Positions 30,241 to 41,654 of a DNA stretch of 64,000 bases are shown here, piece by piece (position 1 is the stretch's first letter; every line of letters begins with the position of its first letter). This DNA is from Lepidostoma basale (taxonomy: Eukaryota > Arthropoda > Insecta > Trichoptera > Lepidostomatidae). The translations under genes and the position numbers were made by a program. The notes below the pieces were generated by a model. The model ran no database searches and was not told the origin of the DNA. It worked only from the letters and a program-made list of their open reading frames with translations. The stretch lies in contig JAHDVF020000734.1 of NCBI GenBank assembly GCA_022606425.2, positions 558,001 through 622,000 of the forward strand, given 5' to 3'.

Positions 30241-30630
30241 TCATTAATGATTTGCAAAGAATACACAACATACAGATAAGACGACAAAATAAAAATGTCA
30301 CGGCTTTAGCAGTGACATTTTTATTTAGTTTAGTTGGAGGCGAAAGGTATGCACTGTTACATCTGATCTTGGAGGGTAAGATTGAGGGTCGACGAGGCGT
30401 TGGGAGAAGGCAGGTTTCCTGGCTGAGGAACATCCGAGAGCGGACAGGGCTAAGGACCGTGGAGGAGCTGTTCCGGGCGGCCCAGGACAGGGAGGCCTAC
30501 TCAAGGGTGATAGTCAACGTTGAGGAGGCCTGACATGACACGGAAAGAAGAAGATCTGTATGTTGTGTATTCTTTCCAAATCTTTTATGAACTTTGGTCA
30601 TATTATTTGATTTATCAAATAATGTGACCA
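30238..30630. repeat. Nested inverted repeats around a LINE fragment
   Basis: Arms of 40 nt (30238-30277 and 30554-30593) are inverse complements at 37 positions and enclose the group R fragment. Inside lies a hairpin with 11-bp arms (30291-30301 and 30312-30322). Just outside is a second hairpin, GGTCATATTATTTGA / TCAAATAATGTGACC (30596-30610 and 30615-30629), with one mismatch. Confidence 0.75.
30340..30556 (+). pseudogene. LINE group R, best C-terminal remnant
   Basis: An uninterrupted frame to the stop at 30531-30533 encodes ERYALLHLILEGKIEGRRGV, GRRQVSWLRNIRERTGLRTV, EELFRAAQDREAYSRVIVN and VEEA. The tail GACACGGAAAGAAGAAG follows. It is the reference copy for group R in this window and is strongly 5' truncated. 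Confidence 0.85.
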
Positions 30631-30639
30631 TGTTACGAG

Positions 30640-31560
30640 TCGGAAAAATCAACGTGTATGCATATTATTGTCTTATTCTGGTGTTTCTCCCGCGTTCTCT
30701 CAGTGTCTTGCCTGCTATCACCCTCAGTGTCTTCATTTCGGAAGTCCTCAAAACTTGTTTTTCCCTTAACTGGTCTTACAAAATCAAATAATACGTAAAT
30801 AATTATCCTTAAAATATTTTTAACGATACTTAAAAACTAAATAATAAAATTATGTAGCGATTTTAATTGATTTGTCAACTATTTTAATCTTCTTTTTTAA
30901 ACGCCATAATACATGTTGTTTGTAATTGTATCAAACACCATCGTATCAAGTAAAGTTTTTTTGGAAATGTTAGTAAGGTAGTAAGTTAGTAGAAACTATT
31001 TATCTTCCTTATTAATTAGCTTCACGGATACCAAAAGTTTGAGCAATTAATTTCGCTCTCCGATCCCTGGCCCGGGCCTGGCAGTGTTGTAATGTTTACG
31101 ACCGAAGCCGAAAACAGACGGATTTAATAAAAAGTAAATAAGGCCCGGTTTACGGTTACTCTTACACGCCACCGTGGACGTTTTGTTTGTGACTTAATAG
31201 TTGCACAAGATCACTTAGGGCATTGTGAAACGGGCACGGCGAGCTGTAGAGACATACTTTGTATTGACTGACCGACTTCACGCCAGGGTGACAGTCGCGT
31301 GTGCGTATCTCTGTGGGTCGCGTTACAATTTATTTGTCCAGCATACCAAATTGCCACGAAATAGTATTTTTACTTTTCTGACCGCATCACGTTAACTCTC
31401 TTCGGCTAAGTTTATAAAAATAAGGAGAAAAAAAAAAATAGTTCCATAGCCGGTTCACTTTGAATTCGAGATATTTGGATGTAATTAATAATTTAATTTG
31501 AAAGTAAACCCATTTGAGAGAATAATAATGTGATGAATACATATTCAAAAGTTAAAAAGA
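30640..31560. other. Spacer with a moderately GC-rich block
   Basis: A short B/A-retrotransposon scrap (TTACGAGTCGGAAAAATCAA) ends near 30664. The block 31040-31330 is less AT-rich and of high complexity without coding evidence. The remainder is AT-rich. Confidence 0.45.
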
Positions 31561-31629
31561 AGTTTTAGGAGATGCCTATTGGTGGCGATGAGGTTCTCAA
31601 ACCACCACACCGCGTCTCCGGCAGATGCG

Positions 31630-31735
31630 AAAAGAGAAGGATGGAGTGCCGCATCGATTTAAGTGTGGCAGTCCATTCTTTCTGCCTCTTCCTCTGGGGA
31701 GACGGCGCGATGATTAGTTAGTTAGTTAGTTAAGA
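31630..31735 (+). mobile_element. Retrotransposon A-like 3' end with AKREGW junction
   Basis: It encodes AKREGWSAASI, a stop, VWQSILSAS and ends in the A terminus with four TTAG units. The AKREGW block is absent from ordinary A copies but occurs again on the minus strand at 53098-53475. It therefore marks a distinct variant, not random damage. Confidence 0.7.
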
Positions 31736-32106
31736 AGATATATACAAAAAGGTTAATTAATTAATCATTTATATCTCGTAATCTGATCCAATTTTTTTTC
31801 ATTAGAACTCCATTAATATAAAATGGTCTGTTGAATAAATAATTTGTGATGGGGCTACACCTCTACATATGTTTATTACGTCATAACAATAAATATTTGT
31901 ACTTTTTGTTTCAAAATGACTGGAACTTGTCGCAAGTATGCGAATTAAAGCATTTAAATGTTCGTGTTGCCAGAAATACGAAACACGTGCTTTAATCTAC
32001 ATGCAATGTCAGGTCTCCCGACATCGACTCCTTTGAGGGAATTATTCTAAGCTGCAAGGTTTATTTCTCTAAGTTCATTAGCGTTTTTGAACCCTTATTA
32101 ATAATA

Positions 32107-33916
32107 GGGGAAGGGGGGGCTAGTTGTTACAGGGGCAAGTTGTTACATTCCAAATAACTCCCCCACTACTAGGTTCTGTGGCTTATGTGTCACATAGTAT
32201 GTCCAAGTATCGTATCCGCGGTGCTCGACGGAACTTCGCTCTTGCCAGTCGTGCGTAATTCAAATAAACTCGATTATAGTGCATTCCGTATCTGAAAGTA
32301 ACTTTCGTTGACTGATTTTGAAGTTTAATTGTTCACTAACTATAAGAGGTAAGTTGATTCTAAGTAAATTGGTAAAACTCTACATGTCTCTGCTTACATT
32401 AAGATAATATATCGAAATAATAACACTTTCCGTGTTAATGTTATAGCAATTTGTTTTCATTTTGGGTCAGGGGGGCTAGTTGTTACAACGATGGGGGGGC
32501 AAGTTGTTACTGTAACAACTAGCCCCACTACGTTTCCCTTTAACTTCAAATAGCATATTTATATAAAATTATTAAACTATTTATTATTATTGTTCTAGAT
32601 TTTATATAACAATGGTACGGACATATAAAAAAAAACAATTGGGGTAAAATTTCCGAGGAGACCTACAAAAGAGCAGCTAAAGAAGTAACAGAAAAAATAT
32701 ATCTATTCGAAGAGCTGCCAAAGCATACAAAGTAAATTTTATGACATTACATCGTTACGTAAAACGTCAAGAGAATGGTCCAACCACATCTAACTTAGTG
32801 GGCTACAACAAGCCTCGGAATATATTTTCGGTCGATCAGGAAAATGAGCTTACATTATATTTATATAGATACTATATGGCCATATAATCGTCATGTCTTT
32901 TCAGAGGAAGACTTCGAGCCTTCCGAAATTACCGATCGTCCAATGCCTGAGAACGTTAGCACTGAAAGTGTATCAATAGATAATACCAACGAAACCATGG
33001 CAGAAACCGTTTCTATGGTCAATGAACCACATTCATCTTCTCCTTTATAACCTGCACCCTTCAGTTGTGAAGCTCTACCTTAAAATCAAGAAGAGAAATT
33101 ATCTATTTTCACGGAACCGCAGCCATCAACAAGTGGCATCAATAAAATACAGCTTACCACGCCTGAACAAATAAGGCCATATCCAAAATCTGAACCAAGA
33201 AAGGGGGTTAATTATTCCAGAAGAAAAATTTAATCAGCAATATTGACTGACACTCCGGTTAAGAACCAAATCGAACTGGAAGAGAGCTCGAGAAAACAAA
33301 AACAGGCCGCTTAATCAATTACAAAAAACATTTCGATGTGTGCATTTAAAAAAAAAACAGTAGAATAAACTGAAGTAGAAGCAAGTACTGGATTCTTCTT
33401 CTGACTCGGAACATGAAGAATGTCTGTGTTTGGAATGTACGGAGAGTTTTGATTGCTCTAAACCTGGACGGGAATGGATTCATTGCACCGCATGCAATAA
33501 ATGGGCTCATATTTCCTGCATTCATGGCGATAAAGTTAATTTTAGATGCCAAAATTGTGATTCGGACATAGATTTAAGCGATTAAATATTCAAAAATTAA
33601 ATTTTACATGTTATTATATATATTTTACATATTATTGTTAACAATTACATACATGTTTGATTTTTGTTTTAGTTCGTAACAACGTGCCCCCACCCTGTAA
33701 CAACTTGCCCCCCCGTGGGGCACATTGTTACAATTTGATTTTTTTTTTATAAATTCTATAATTATTTTTGTGGACTTTCTATGAACACATGTAAATTGTT
33801 TTATTATATTTTAATACACGTACTTTAAGATATAATCAATATGATGTCTCTCAAAATAAACAGTTATCAGATATTCAACTTTTAATTTTTTTGTAACAAC
33901 TAGCCCCCCCTTCCCC
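32107..33916 (+). mobile_element. pogo-like DNA transposon, internally deleted
   Basis: Perfect inverted termini of 25 bp lie at 32107-32131 and 33892-33916 (GGGGAAGGGGGGGCTAGTTG outward), flanked by TA at 32105-32106 and 33917-33918. Variants of the subterminal block GGGGC(T/A)AGTTGTTAC recur several times inside each end (about 32132, 32470, 32495, inverted at 32513, 33670 and 33700). A 5' UTR intron is plausible (donor AGGTAAGT near 32347, acceptor TTCTAG near 32597). The element is 1810 bp, shorter than autonomous pogo-like elements with a full DDE domain. Confidence 0.85.
32612..33585 (+). pseudogene. pogo-like transposase remnant without catalytic core
   Basis: The start MVRTYKKKQLG is followed by a stop and frameshift. 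The DNA-binding region then reads ISIRRAAKAYKVNFMTLHRY, VKRQENGPTTSNLVGYNKPR and FSVDQENELTLYL, the Psq-type helix-turn-helix expected at the N-terminus of pogo-like transposases. From about 32875 the frame jumps to the acidic C-terminal region (FSEEDFEPSEITDRPMPENV). It ends with a cysteine-rich finger, ECLCLECTESFDCSKPGREW, IHCTACNKWAHISC and FRCQNCDSD, stop at 33583-33585. The roughly 200-residue DDD/E catalytic domain between the two is deleted. Confidence 0.8.
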
Positions 33917-33919
33917 TAT

Positions 33920-36499
33920 CTTTCTCTTCTTTTAATTATTAGAGGCAACAGTATAAAATATTACTTAAAATTTATTATTAAAGTAATATTATAAATGAGG
34001 TATCACTTGATTAAAGTGATGATAAATCTTTAAATTGTTAGGATGTTTTTAATAACTTACTTGTATCTTCTTTCTCTTTGTCATGATTTCTCCAGGACTC
34101 CCTGATTGGGTCAGCTGTCATGTTTGAAGGTTTTCTGTTTTGGTTGAAACTTTTTACGGCTAGTTACCACCTGACGCAAAAGCAGAAACCTTCGTGGAAG
34201 GCATTTAGGGCTCATCCGCCGCCATCCTTATAGCACCCCCTGCCAGATGGTGACCCTCCGCTGTCACCTTCTGCCCCAAAAATGTCGAAGAAGCCTGCAT
34301 TTTGAAGAAAGGGAAATGATAACTTTATCTTTCTCTGGCCCTGAATACTACACAACCAATTCTGTTAACAATGATGCCTTCCTAATTTAAATACGAGTAG
34401 TTTCGAAACATCGTGATTAGGGATATATTTTTAAGAAAGGGTCGTGAAAAAATAAAACTCGAGTATAAAAAAATTGTTTCATCCTATATTTCACAAAAAA
34501 ATCTCGGCAAGCTTCCCCTCATCTGCAGTGAAGAAAAAATATCGAACAGGTAAAATAAACATCAGAAAAATAATCAAAAGTAAATAGTTTAGCAACTTGT
34601 TAATATTTTACAATTTTTACACATTGATGTTGAAGTTAATTAAAAATTGATGTTAATCTTAAGTTAAGAATGAAGCAGTCATTGAAATTGATTACACTCG
34701 CGAGCGCCATAGATGCTGTCCATTCAAACACAGCCGAATCCCCCCCCCCCCCACGTCTCACGGAGACGCCCCGAGACGCCCCGAGACGCCTCGAGTTCAT
34801 CGCGGCCGTCCCTGGAGAAGAGCTGGAGTTAACATTTAACACACGCGTATTTAAATTATATTTTACATTTTATAAGTACACGTTAAAAATAATATTTTAT
34901 ATAATAATGAAAATGTAATATCTAAGTACAAATAAATCGCAAAAATTTTGCGTACGCCAAAATTGAAAAGGTGATAGACGTGACTGATGTGGGAAATGCG
35001 ATCTTCTCGAAGGAGTGGATTCAAAAATGGAAAAAAACAAACTAACTACAAACATTAACATGAGAAAATTCTAAAACGGGTACCTGAGCAGTACGACTTA
35101 CAAACTATCGCGTGCCTAAAACATGGCTTGATAATATAGTTTGTTGGAACCGTGCAAAAGATTTAATGAAAGACTTATTTTCGTATAAAATTGGCCCGAT
35201 CAATTTTGGCGGCTTTTGATTATTTTTTTACAATTTCCCATGGCACTGATCAGTTTATATTTATCATATAACAATAAATATTTTAAACATCAAATATTAC
35301 AGATTACAGTGTACCACCGAGCTAGCTTAGCCATGCACACGTATAACTATTATAGTTGCGTATCAATTTATTTATTTTTTTGTTACAAAATACACCATTT
35401 AAAAAAAATACCTAAACAATCTAGCATCACTTTGTCAATAGTAATAATTAACTAATTTCCATAATCCTCCTTGAAATAAAATTCACGCACAGGAAACATT
35501 CTGCTACGCCTAGGTATTATTGAAGCACTTATAATAAAATATTTAAAATCCAACACTTGTTTGCACTGTTGCCAGTGTCCATTGCAGTCAATTAACGGCT
35601 TAATACAAATTGAGGACTTTAAATATAATTAATGAACACATAAAAATCACCTTTCAGAGAAACGCTCTTCTCAATCAACCTCCTTGCCCTCCTGCCAAGA
35701 AGGGACGCGCAGAATAAGCGTTAGAATCGTCCTATTGTGGCAAAGTTCAACAGTGCTTCGAAATAAATCTAATCTAATTTAAAGTAAAAACAAATTCTAA
35801 AACAATCTCTCGTGGGTATTCCAGAGGCTGCCGGACAGATTAGCATGCAGTTGGAGAAAAAATGCGATTCACGTTCGAACTTTGAACCTTCCGTGAATTC
35901 TACCAGATGCTATCGTCTGCAAATAGCACACTCTTCAGCTGAGCGCAGTCTCTTAACCGGAGAGTGCATTATTTTTCTCGCTGACCTCCAACGTGTGTAC
36001 AAATACAAAACACTCAGATATGCATATCATATTTATGAAATTCAAATGACTTTTTTTTGTATGTTAAAAATATTTTCGAAATTAGTTTGAAACTAATAAT
36101 TATAAACGCATATTATCAACAATGAATTTTCTTATTCCACTTATGAGTTCAACATATATTACAAAGTATAACCCAGTTGATCCACAAAAATAAATCTACA
36201 TTCGTATGATATGTGGACTAAATGTTGGATTGCAACCAAGATATATAAAATGATTTAAAAAAACAATAGTTGATTCAAATTGATTCTAGATGCGCAAAAT
36301 TCAAACAAATTCCAGTAAACTAGTTTCCGCGCATAAAATATATAAATATTAGTAACTATAAAAGACAAGTCTTAAACTTAAATCAATAGTAAAATTGTCT
36401 AAGAAATATTGCTAAACCAAACATTGGCTCGGTTAATTATAAAACATTATTCTATCTAGAAGCTGAATTAACTTCGACTTAAAATAAAAATACATCCAT
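33920..36499. other. Spacer, mostly unclassified
   Basis: 34080-34300 is less AT-rich with a tract around ACGGCTAGTTACCACCTGAC that looks like an old dispersed repeat. 34740-34815 has a C-run and a short GAGACGCCCC tandem repeat. 35640-35740 is another unassigned denser block. No gene is supported. Confidence 0.45.
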
Positions 36500-36589
36500 T
36501 TATATGATTTCAGTTATAGGCGAGACCTCGGGGTGCGTTACAGTGCATGTTTGTGTTACGACAGTGTCGATTGCGATTGTCCTCACTGC

Positions 36590-36830
36590 CTTATCGCAAT
36601 GTTGTCGTAATGTAGCCGCAATGTGGCCGCAATGAAACCGCGATGAGGCCGCAATGTGGCCGCAATGAAACCGCAATGAGGCCGCAATGTGGCCGCAATG
36701 TAGCCGCAATGCGGCCGCAATGTAGCCGCAATGAAACCTTAAAGAGGCTACAATGCGGCCGCAATGAAACCGCAATGAGGCCGCAATGTGGCCGTAATGT
36801 GGCCGCAATGTTGCTACGAAAAAGTTGACA
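36590..36830. repeat. GC-rich minisatellite, 10-bp unit
   Basis: About 24 tandem copies of a decamer close to GCCGCAATGN, with a higher-order pattern (GTGGCCGCAAT, GAAACCGCAAT, GAGGCCGCAAT) of about 30 bp. Because 30 is a multiple of 3, both strands show long repetitive open frames (for example RPQCGRNETAM repeats). These are a by-product and not genes. Confidence 0.9.
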
Positions 36831-36914
36831 TGAGTTATACATTGTTTTTTTTATGTATCGATTTCATCAAAACTCAGATCGTTTACTTGCGGCGAGATAA
36901 TAAAACATGTTTGA

Positions 36915-37035
36915 TCTTTTTTTTCGTAGGCTGACGAAATAAAGACAAAAAGTAGAAGTAGTAATTTAAAAAAAACACACACATTGTTTTATTTTATTAT
37001 TATTTCAAATGAAATTTCAGTAAATTTATTAGATT
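36915..37035 (+). repeat. Palindromic family d, right-flank fragment
   Basis: AATAAAGACAAAAAGTAGAA, TTGTTTTATTTTATTATTAT and GAAATTTCAGTAAATTTATT correspond to the right half of the family d element at 28240-28345. The ribozyme-like centre is absent. Confidence 0.6.
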
Positions 37036-37039
37036 ATGT

Positions 37040-39330
37040 TTGATAATTATTTTTAAATGCGAAAAAATGTGATACGAAAAACGACAACCGACAATGCCAC
37101 AAAGCAAAATAAGCTCGTACTAGGACCCGGGTCTCGGTAGGTCAATAAGAAAATATAAGATCCGCAGTAGTAATAATATAACAGAATAGCACCCTGATGT
37201 AGTTCTATATAATAATATTTATTTTCCTATATATTTTGCCTCTATTTGGGGAACATTGCAATTAAAAAGTGATTGATTCACAATTTTCAAATTGTATTAC
37301 GTATGTGAATATAATTTTCCGTGTATATTTTATCTATCTACCTAATATTTTAATGCGTTTCTATCACGTACACATTGATAATAAATATCTGCACACAATG
37401 ATAAGTACAAATCTATACAAATTAGTCGAAAAATATCGGTGATTAATAATATTCAAAATACAGTCACTGGGAAACCACGAAAAAAATTATATATTTTTTA
37501 TTTCAAAGACTGAAAAAATGTATTTAGAAACTTCTTAACTAAAATCTCGATATTCAATATTTTATTATGATATCAAATGCCGAAACATCCCAATAAAATT
37601 TTGAAATATATAATTTATTTAACTACTTACAATGTAATTACAGTGTAACAGATTTTTATAATAAAAACGCAGCGTACAAAAAGAAAAAACATTATACAAA
37701 AAAAAAATAACTACACTGTATACCTAAAATCGAAAAAAAAAATTCCCACATTCCAGTGAAAAATAAAAACATTGCATTCCATTAATTTTCGGTCCTTTGT
37801 TTACCCACATAAAACTGATTAAAAGATTTATAACGCTGTATTCTCAACTGCGTATCGCCGATATTCTGATAAAATAGTGTTTTGCTTGTGTAGTGGTGCA
37901 TCCTAGTTTGATGGAACAGAAATATTGTGACGGGTGCAAAATTCAACAAAATGTTCGGCCACATCGCGTCGGAGACTTAGGCTAATAATTCTACGTTACG
38001 TTGAACACATGCTAGAATATACAAAGTAATAAAAATTAAATTCCATAGTAAAATAAAATTTAAAACACAAACATAATAATGTAAGCTAGTACCTACATAA
38101 CTGAGAAAACTGAAACAAGTATATATTCCAGTACAATAAATTGATTAAAATTATGTGTAAATATAATAATTGCTACGTTTGTATATAAAATGATAATGTA
38201 TTCATACACAGTGAACCGAAATTAACAATCTCCTCGAAAATACGAAAATCAACATCATAATCTAATAGGTTTGCCGATTTAAATTAGAGATTAGGTTTAG
38301 ATTTAAATTATAATATTTTTCTAGATTCAAATGAAATCACATAAATAAATCAGAGCTGTTTTTTTTTTTCACCATTTCAATTTCCTATTCTAAAAATGCA
38401 CTTTTTTCGTAAACCTTAATTCAATTTAATACAATTCCAAGATAAGGGTCCGACACAAAGTCGGCCGAACCTTCCACCACAACGGCAAGAGAAAGAGGAG
38501 TAAAGATGAACACAATTCCAGATTTGAGCTGAATAGTTCATTGTTATGTGATAGAGCCCGGTTCGAATAAAGTAAAAACCAATATACAATTTGAAAATTT
38601 CAAAACATAAAATCGTTTTAGAATATGGTGACGAAACACACATCTTCGAGAAGTTCAATTAATTTGTGTCCACTGTGTGTAGAAAGTATGACAATAAAAA
38701 AATATATTCATAAAAGTAAATGTTGTTGGATAACTTTGTATGTAAAGGTTCATAGCCGTCTCTTGGTGGTGTTATCCGAACCGTGGTCGGCTCCAGGAAC
38801 CGAGTTGCTGGGAGCAAGATGATAACTCCCCCGCGGTCCGTGGTATGAACACGCCGGCTGCGTCTCCACCTCCCCTTCGGCCCGGGTTCGGGTCCTCTCG
38901 TGGAGGTGTGTCCTTGAATTCTTCCACAATCTAAAAGAAATTCCAACTTGTAGGGGGAAATGGCCGTTGTGACAACGCTGATAAAAATCTTAGATTGAAA
39001 ATATTATATAAGAAAAATATATATAATTAATTAAATTACCAGTTCATTAAAACAGTTATAAAGCCTAAAATGTGTCACACATACATAATGGAGTAATGTA
39101 AAAGAAATTACTGGAAGTAAATAAGGATAACCTGATAAAAAAAATACAATAATAATATCATATTAATATCATGTGAACAGAAATCAGGAAAAACTGTGGA
39201 AAACATGAGTACAAAATCAAATAATAAATGCCATATTCAATGTTGAAACAATCGAAAGCTCAGATCTAGTTATTTATAATACTTGGTCTAGTGAGCTTGG
39301 CGGAACATTCCCTCAGAATTATAAAATAAA
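37040..39330. other. AT-rich spacer downstream of SMG6
   Basis: No gene was recognised. 38745-38930 is GC-rich (GGTCCGTGGTATGAACACGC, TTCGGCCCGGGTTCGGGTCC) with a 95-codon minus-strand frame. It may be a retroelement fragment, but I cannot assign it. Confidence 0.45.
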
Positions 39331-39346
39331 TGTAACTAATCGTACC

Positions 39347-39352
39347 TTTATT
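39347..39352 (-). terminator. Possible polyadenylation signal of SMG6
   Basis: AATAAA on the minus strand starts 12 nt after the stop codon at 39364-39366. If used, it would give a 3' UTR of only a few tens of bases. A longer 3' UTR using a signal farther left cannot be excluded. Confidence 0.4.
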
Positions 39353-39363
39353 CCAGTACTCCC

Positions 39364-39527
39364 CTAGTCCAGTGCGGCCCAGCGCATGAACGCCGGGAGG
39401 TCTCTCACAGGAAGGTCTCTAGAGAGAGCCTTGACTCTTAGATTCCTATCGTCAGTCAGTAGCACCACTTCGCGGACTAGCCTTCTTACCCCAGTCGAGG
39501 CACTGGGAACACTGGTTGTTGAAGATT
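39364..39527 (-). CDS. SMG6: SMG6 nonsense-mediated decay endonuclease, last exon
   Basis: The minus-strand acceptor TTTTATTTTACAG ends at 39528. The exon starts with AA, completing the glutamate codon begun by the last G of the previous exon. It encodes SSTTSVPSASTGVRRLV, REVVLLTDDRNLRVKALSRD, LPVRDLPAFMRWAALD and a TAG stop. LLTDDRNLRVKAL carries the third catalytic aspartate of the SMG6 PIN domain, which cleaves mRNA near premature stop codons. The sequence corresponds to the extreme C-terminus of animal SMG6, so the gene ends here. The preceding residues (about 128-141 of the 181 seen) form a linker that varies in the family. Confidence 0.95.
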
Positions 39528-39957
39528 CTGTAAAATAAAATGGTGTCAACATACCACTACTAAACAGTGTCAAGAGATGCCTATCGCGATGCGATTTCAA
39601 ACATATCGGACTTTCATCATCTCTCACAATACACGGCAATACTTGGTCTACGCCACTTCAGGTTAAGTTGTTGTTCCGATCAAGTAAGTTCATATTATTG
39701 TGAGTTCTCAGTCTGCCTTTCCTTTTCCCTTTAAAAAGATCAACATTCCCATATTGATCTGATCTCGCTTTGCAACATACCTAAAGAATTAGTGAACCTA
39801 CTTTAGTTAGGTAGGAAAAAAACTGTTATTTATTCTATTGAGAAAGGTCAAAAATTCTAAATAGATTCAAGATTTTTCTATGGCTTATATTTGTCTCTAT
39901 TTTTCACCGGTTTGGCTATTGCAAAGATTAATTCAACAACAAGAAGCGATTGCTTAC

Positions 39958-40182
39958 CTTCTTGTGGGCGACACAAGCTGAGCGATGCAGCCAGGATGCG
40001 GTCGTCGTTGTTGAGTTGTTCGTCCCCGTCTCGTTCGGCCGTGAAGGTGGGCGAAGTGAGCAAATTTCCCCGCGTGGTGGCGAAACGCAGCGCGGGGCGT
40101 CGGGTGCGTAGGACGGCCAGGGCGGCGCGCGCCCCTTCCGATACGCGGGCCGCGCGCGTTAGGCCCTCTAGTTCAGAAACCA
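39958..40182 (-). CDS. SMG6: SMG6 nonsense-mediated decay endonuclease, middle PIN exon
   Basis: The acceptor TTTGTTCCAG precedes 40182 and the donor GTAAGC follows 39958, with the exon in phase 1 at both ends. It encodes VVSELEGLTRAARVSEGARA, then ALAVLRTRRPALRFATTRGN, LLTSPTFTAERDGDEQLNND, DRILAASLSLCRPQE. VVSELEGL matches the conserved PIN acidic residue region, and LNNDDRIL supplies the second catalytic aspartate position. With the other two exons it gives one uninterrupted 181-residue reading frame. The exon is much more GC-rich than its surroundings, as expected for coding sequence in this genome. The donor intron is only 430 bp (39528-39957). Confidence 0.95.
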
Positions 40183-40364
40183 CTGGAACAAAGGGGAAAA
40201 TCCACGATTAGTCATCATCATCGTAAGCAGAAAAACATGACGCGATGTCAGCTGCAATCAGGGGTTGTTTACATTGCTCCTGCCAATGTAGTTATTATGA
40301 CGAGTTCGTTAACACTCTGACTTATACCTCATACGTCCTTCCAAGTACATTTTATATCACTCAA

Positions 40365-40470
40365 TAAGAAAAAAACTAAAAACGAAAATAATTTAAATTA
40401 TTTTTCTCAACGTGTTTCGAAGGTCACCTTCATCATCGGGAAAACGATATAAACTGTTTATAATTTTAAA
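40365..40470 (-). repeat. Palindromic family g, single arm
   Basis: The minus strand reads CCCGATGATGAAGGTGACCT-TCGAAACACGTTGAG: a stem GAAGG/CCTTC, GAAAC and a broken palindrome. The core preceding the helix is ATGATGA. The partner arm is not visible. Confidence 0.55.
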
Positions 40471-41094
40471 TAAGTTTTTATTTTTGATGTGTGATAGGTT
40501 TAAAAAAAACTATAAGTGATATGCCGCTAAATGCTTAAAATAAAAATACTAATTTTAAATTAAATGCATTCGTTTTATTGAAGCTTGTCTATTTTTAAAT
40601 GATATAGAGGAATCTAGAAATAATAATAATAAACAACGTAAGAGATCTAGACAAAATGAAGGACATTATAATCAGTATGCACTTATGATATCATCAAAAT
40701 GAGAAACGAGAAGTTACTTGAATAAATGCTCGACATTGTCTAGAAGCAGATTACATGCGCACTGACAAGGTACAACAAACTTAAGTGTAGTGTTCCCAAG
40801 AGTGCACAAATAAACCGACATAAATATGTGCGACAATAGTCCACCAGTCGGATCATTTGGATGGCGGCAAAAACACACATTTTGAGAAACGAGCCTTGAT
40901 ATTAATATATGTGTATGGCACTCGTAAACGCTTTGACCTCAAATTTCGCGATTCCCAGTAAGTATTCCCAGCAAACCTGTTGTCCGTTCCTGCTAGTCGA
41001 GAATGGGGAATTAAATGTGAACAAACGGAAAATGACTCGCTAAGGCGATAGAAGAACAAGTAAATTAGATTTAGGGCTAGTGTGCAGATAAAGG

Positions 41095-41345
41095 CTATCG
41101 GCATATTTCTTCCCGACCGTTACCTTAACACCGCGGCGACACTGCTTCGTTAGAGGGCTTATCTGACGAGCAATTATTGCCGGCGCTGGGCCGGGCGCCG
41201 TTCGTGCTGGTCGGTGAAGCTTTGCAGATAGCGGATCATACTCGCCGCGCGCCACGGGCCATATGGCCCTCCGCCCTGAGTCCGTCCCCGCGCGCTCACA
41301 GAGATCTCATAAGAAACGAGTCGCATAAAACGGACTTTAATGCCG
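41095..41345. other. GC-rich island within the SMG6 intron
   Basis: The sequence GCCGGCGCTGGGCCGGGCGC, CGCGCGCCACGGGCCATATG and neighbours has frames on the minus strand only by chance. There is no splice-bounded exon in phase with SMG6. Confidence 0.4.
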
Positions 41346-41654
41346 AAAATGCGTAAAACTAAACCACACTAACATTTCCCGCGAGAATAACAATACAATA
41401 TATCCCGCTAGGGTACAGGCCAGACGACACGCAAACTTTTTAATATAAACTTTCGGGTTTTGGTATAAATCCAATTACGCCGAAGAAACATGAAATAAAA
41501 TCAACAAGAAAATATTCTTTAGTTTAGTTTTTGTTTTAAAATATAATATATCAAGTCCAAAACCAAGGTTTAGAATAATAACATAGGCTCTTCTATATCC
41601 ACCATTACTTTGTATTGCCGATTCATATTTGAACAATATATTTTTAATTTGTAA

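Noticed and set aside
36590..36830. CRISPR-like array
   Set aside because: Units are contiguous with no unique spacers, and the genome is eukaryotic.
36500..36842. Long repetitive open frames on both strands rich in RPQCG / HCGxIAA units
   Set aside because: They are produced by the 30-bp higher-order period of the minisatellite, appear on both strands and have no start context or flanking gene structure.
39364..39639. A 91-codon independent gene starting at 39639
   Set aside because: The in-frame methionine lies upstream of a strong acceptor. Only the part after 39527 matches SMG6, so the upstream codons are intron.
39878..40183. A 101-codon independent gene at the middle PIN exon
   Set aside because: The codons left of 39958 follow a consensus donor and do not match SMG6; the frame just runs into the intron.
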